The notes beneath the pieces were generated by a model, which saw nothing but the letters and a program-made list of their open reading frames with translations, did no database searches and had not been told where the DNA came from. 7,107 nucleotides of DNA from NCBI GenBank assembly GCA_937916035.1, contig CALGIH010000063.1, forward strand, positions 1 to 7,107. Reading direction: 5' to 3'. This document shows positions 6,859-7,107 of this stretch, in pieces (within the stretch, counting starts at the first letter, position 1; each line of letters opens with the position of its first letter). The DNA comes from an uncultured Lacinutrix sp. (GTDB lineage: Bacteria > Bacteroidota > Bacteroidia > Flavobacteriales > Flavobacteriaceae). The position numbers were made by a program, and so were the translations under genes.

Positions 6859-6866
6859 CAAATGTA
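6859..6866 (-). promoter_or_regulatory. Candidate -7 element (TACATTTG) for the channel-miaA unit
   Basis: On the minus strand TACATTTG matches TAnnTTTG and lies in the 21-base gap between the nuclease stop and the channel ATG, five bases before that ATG. No clear -33 motif is seen upstream, within the nuclease coding end. If active it would allow the channel and miaA to be transcribed apart from the nuclease gene. Confidence 0.45.
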
Positions 6867-6874
6867 AGAAAAGA

Positions 6875-7107
6875 TTAAGAATTTAGGTTGTTGACATTCA
6901 ATTTAATCACTTTTAAACGTTTATTTCGTCGTAAATAACTTTGTATGATATGTTGTGAGTCTCTATTGTGTTGCATTGGAGTAATAATGCTTTTTAATAT
7001 TTCTATATTATTTATTTGATAGTTTAGGTTGTAGAAACCAAATCCTTTATAGACACCATTTTCAATTAAAATAGCACTACGCTCATCAATTTCACGACCA
7101 TAATCAA
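6875..7107 (-). CDS. C-terminus of a probable DnaQ-type exonuclease / GIY-YIG nuclease (partial)
   Basis: An open frame enters from the right edge and ends at TAA 6875-6877, giving the last 76 residues of a longer protein. The segment DYGREIDERSAILIENGVYK, then GFGFYNL and a basic end (QSYLRRNKRLKVIKL), resembles from memory the C-terminal end of flavobacterial proteins annotated as DNA polymerase III epsilon-like exonucleases fused to a GIY-YIG/UvrC-like domain. The catalytic domains lie outside the window, so the function cannot be verified here. The frame has no internal stop and shares orientation with the channel gene 21 bases downstream, so they may be co-transcribed. That it is a real coding end is fairly sure; the family is moderate confidence. 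Confidence 0.65.
   Translation of the reverse strand, partial: DYGREIDERSAILIENGVYKGFGFYNLNYQINNIEILKSIITPMQHNRDSQHIIQSYLRRNKRLKVIKLNVNNLNS

Overview
The window is AT-rich, densely coding bacterial DNA that fits the Bacteroidota, most likely the Flavobacteriaceae. The evidence is the family make-up (YbbR next to CoaE, a histidine kinase/regulator pair of the type seen in this phylum, a voltage-gated-type channel with a zinc ribbon), mostly TAA stops, very short gaps between genes, no clear Shine-Dalgarno sequences, and several matches to the Bacteroidota -7 promoter element TAnnTTTG. Placement below family level is not possible from the sequence alone.

Layout. Positions 1-53 hold the end of an upstream unit, with a strong intrinsic terminator at 21-53. 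A rightward block follows (94-5044): a membrane-associated family 2 glycosyltransferase, a YbbR-domain protein with one membrane anchor, dephospho-CoA kinase (coaE), then an 80-base gap with a promoter and a cluster of TGTTAA boxes, and finally a sensor histidine kinase with its OmpR-type response regulator. The first three genes are nearly fused at their ends (2-base gap, then a 1-base overlap). A stem-loop at 5085-5124 separates this block from a leftward block that runs toward it: the C-terminus of a probable DnaQ-type exonuclease/GIY-YIG nuclease (6875 to the right edge), a six-TM voltage-gated-type potassium channel (6008-6853) and miaA (5101-6015). The longest gap between genes is 92 bases, so no stretch of 300 bases lacks a gene.

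Function. The rightward block combines envelope work (glycosyl transfer, YbbR), coenzyme A synthesis and signal transduction. The leftward block combines DNA repair or exonuclease activity, ion transport and tRNA modification. These are mostly ordinary core genes. I see no mobile element, CRISPR array, defence island, rRNA or tRNA.

Points worth attention: miaA carries a single in-frame TAA at codon 78 while the rest of the gene looks intact; the region before the histidine kinase has repeated TGTTAA boxes resembling WalR/PhoP-type operators; three genes have a TAnnTTTG element only 4-6 bases before their ATG, suggesting leaderless or nearly leaderless mRNAs; and the convergent terminator lies partly inside the miaA coding end. 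I did not find a convincing previously undescribed system here.
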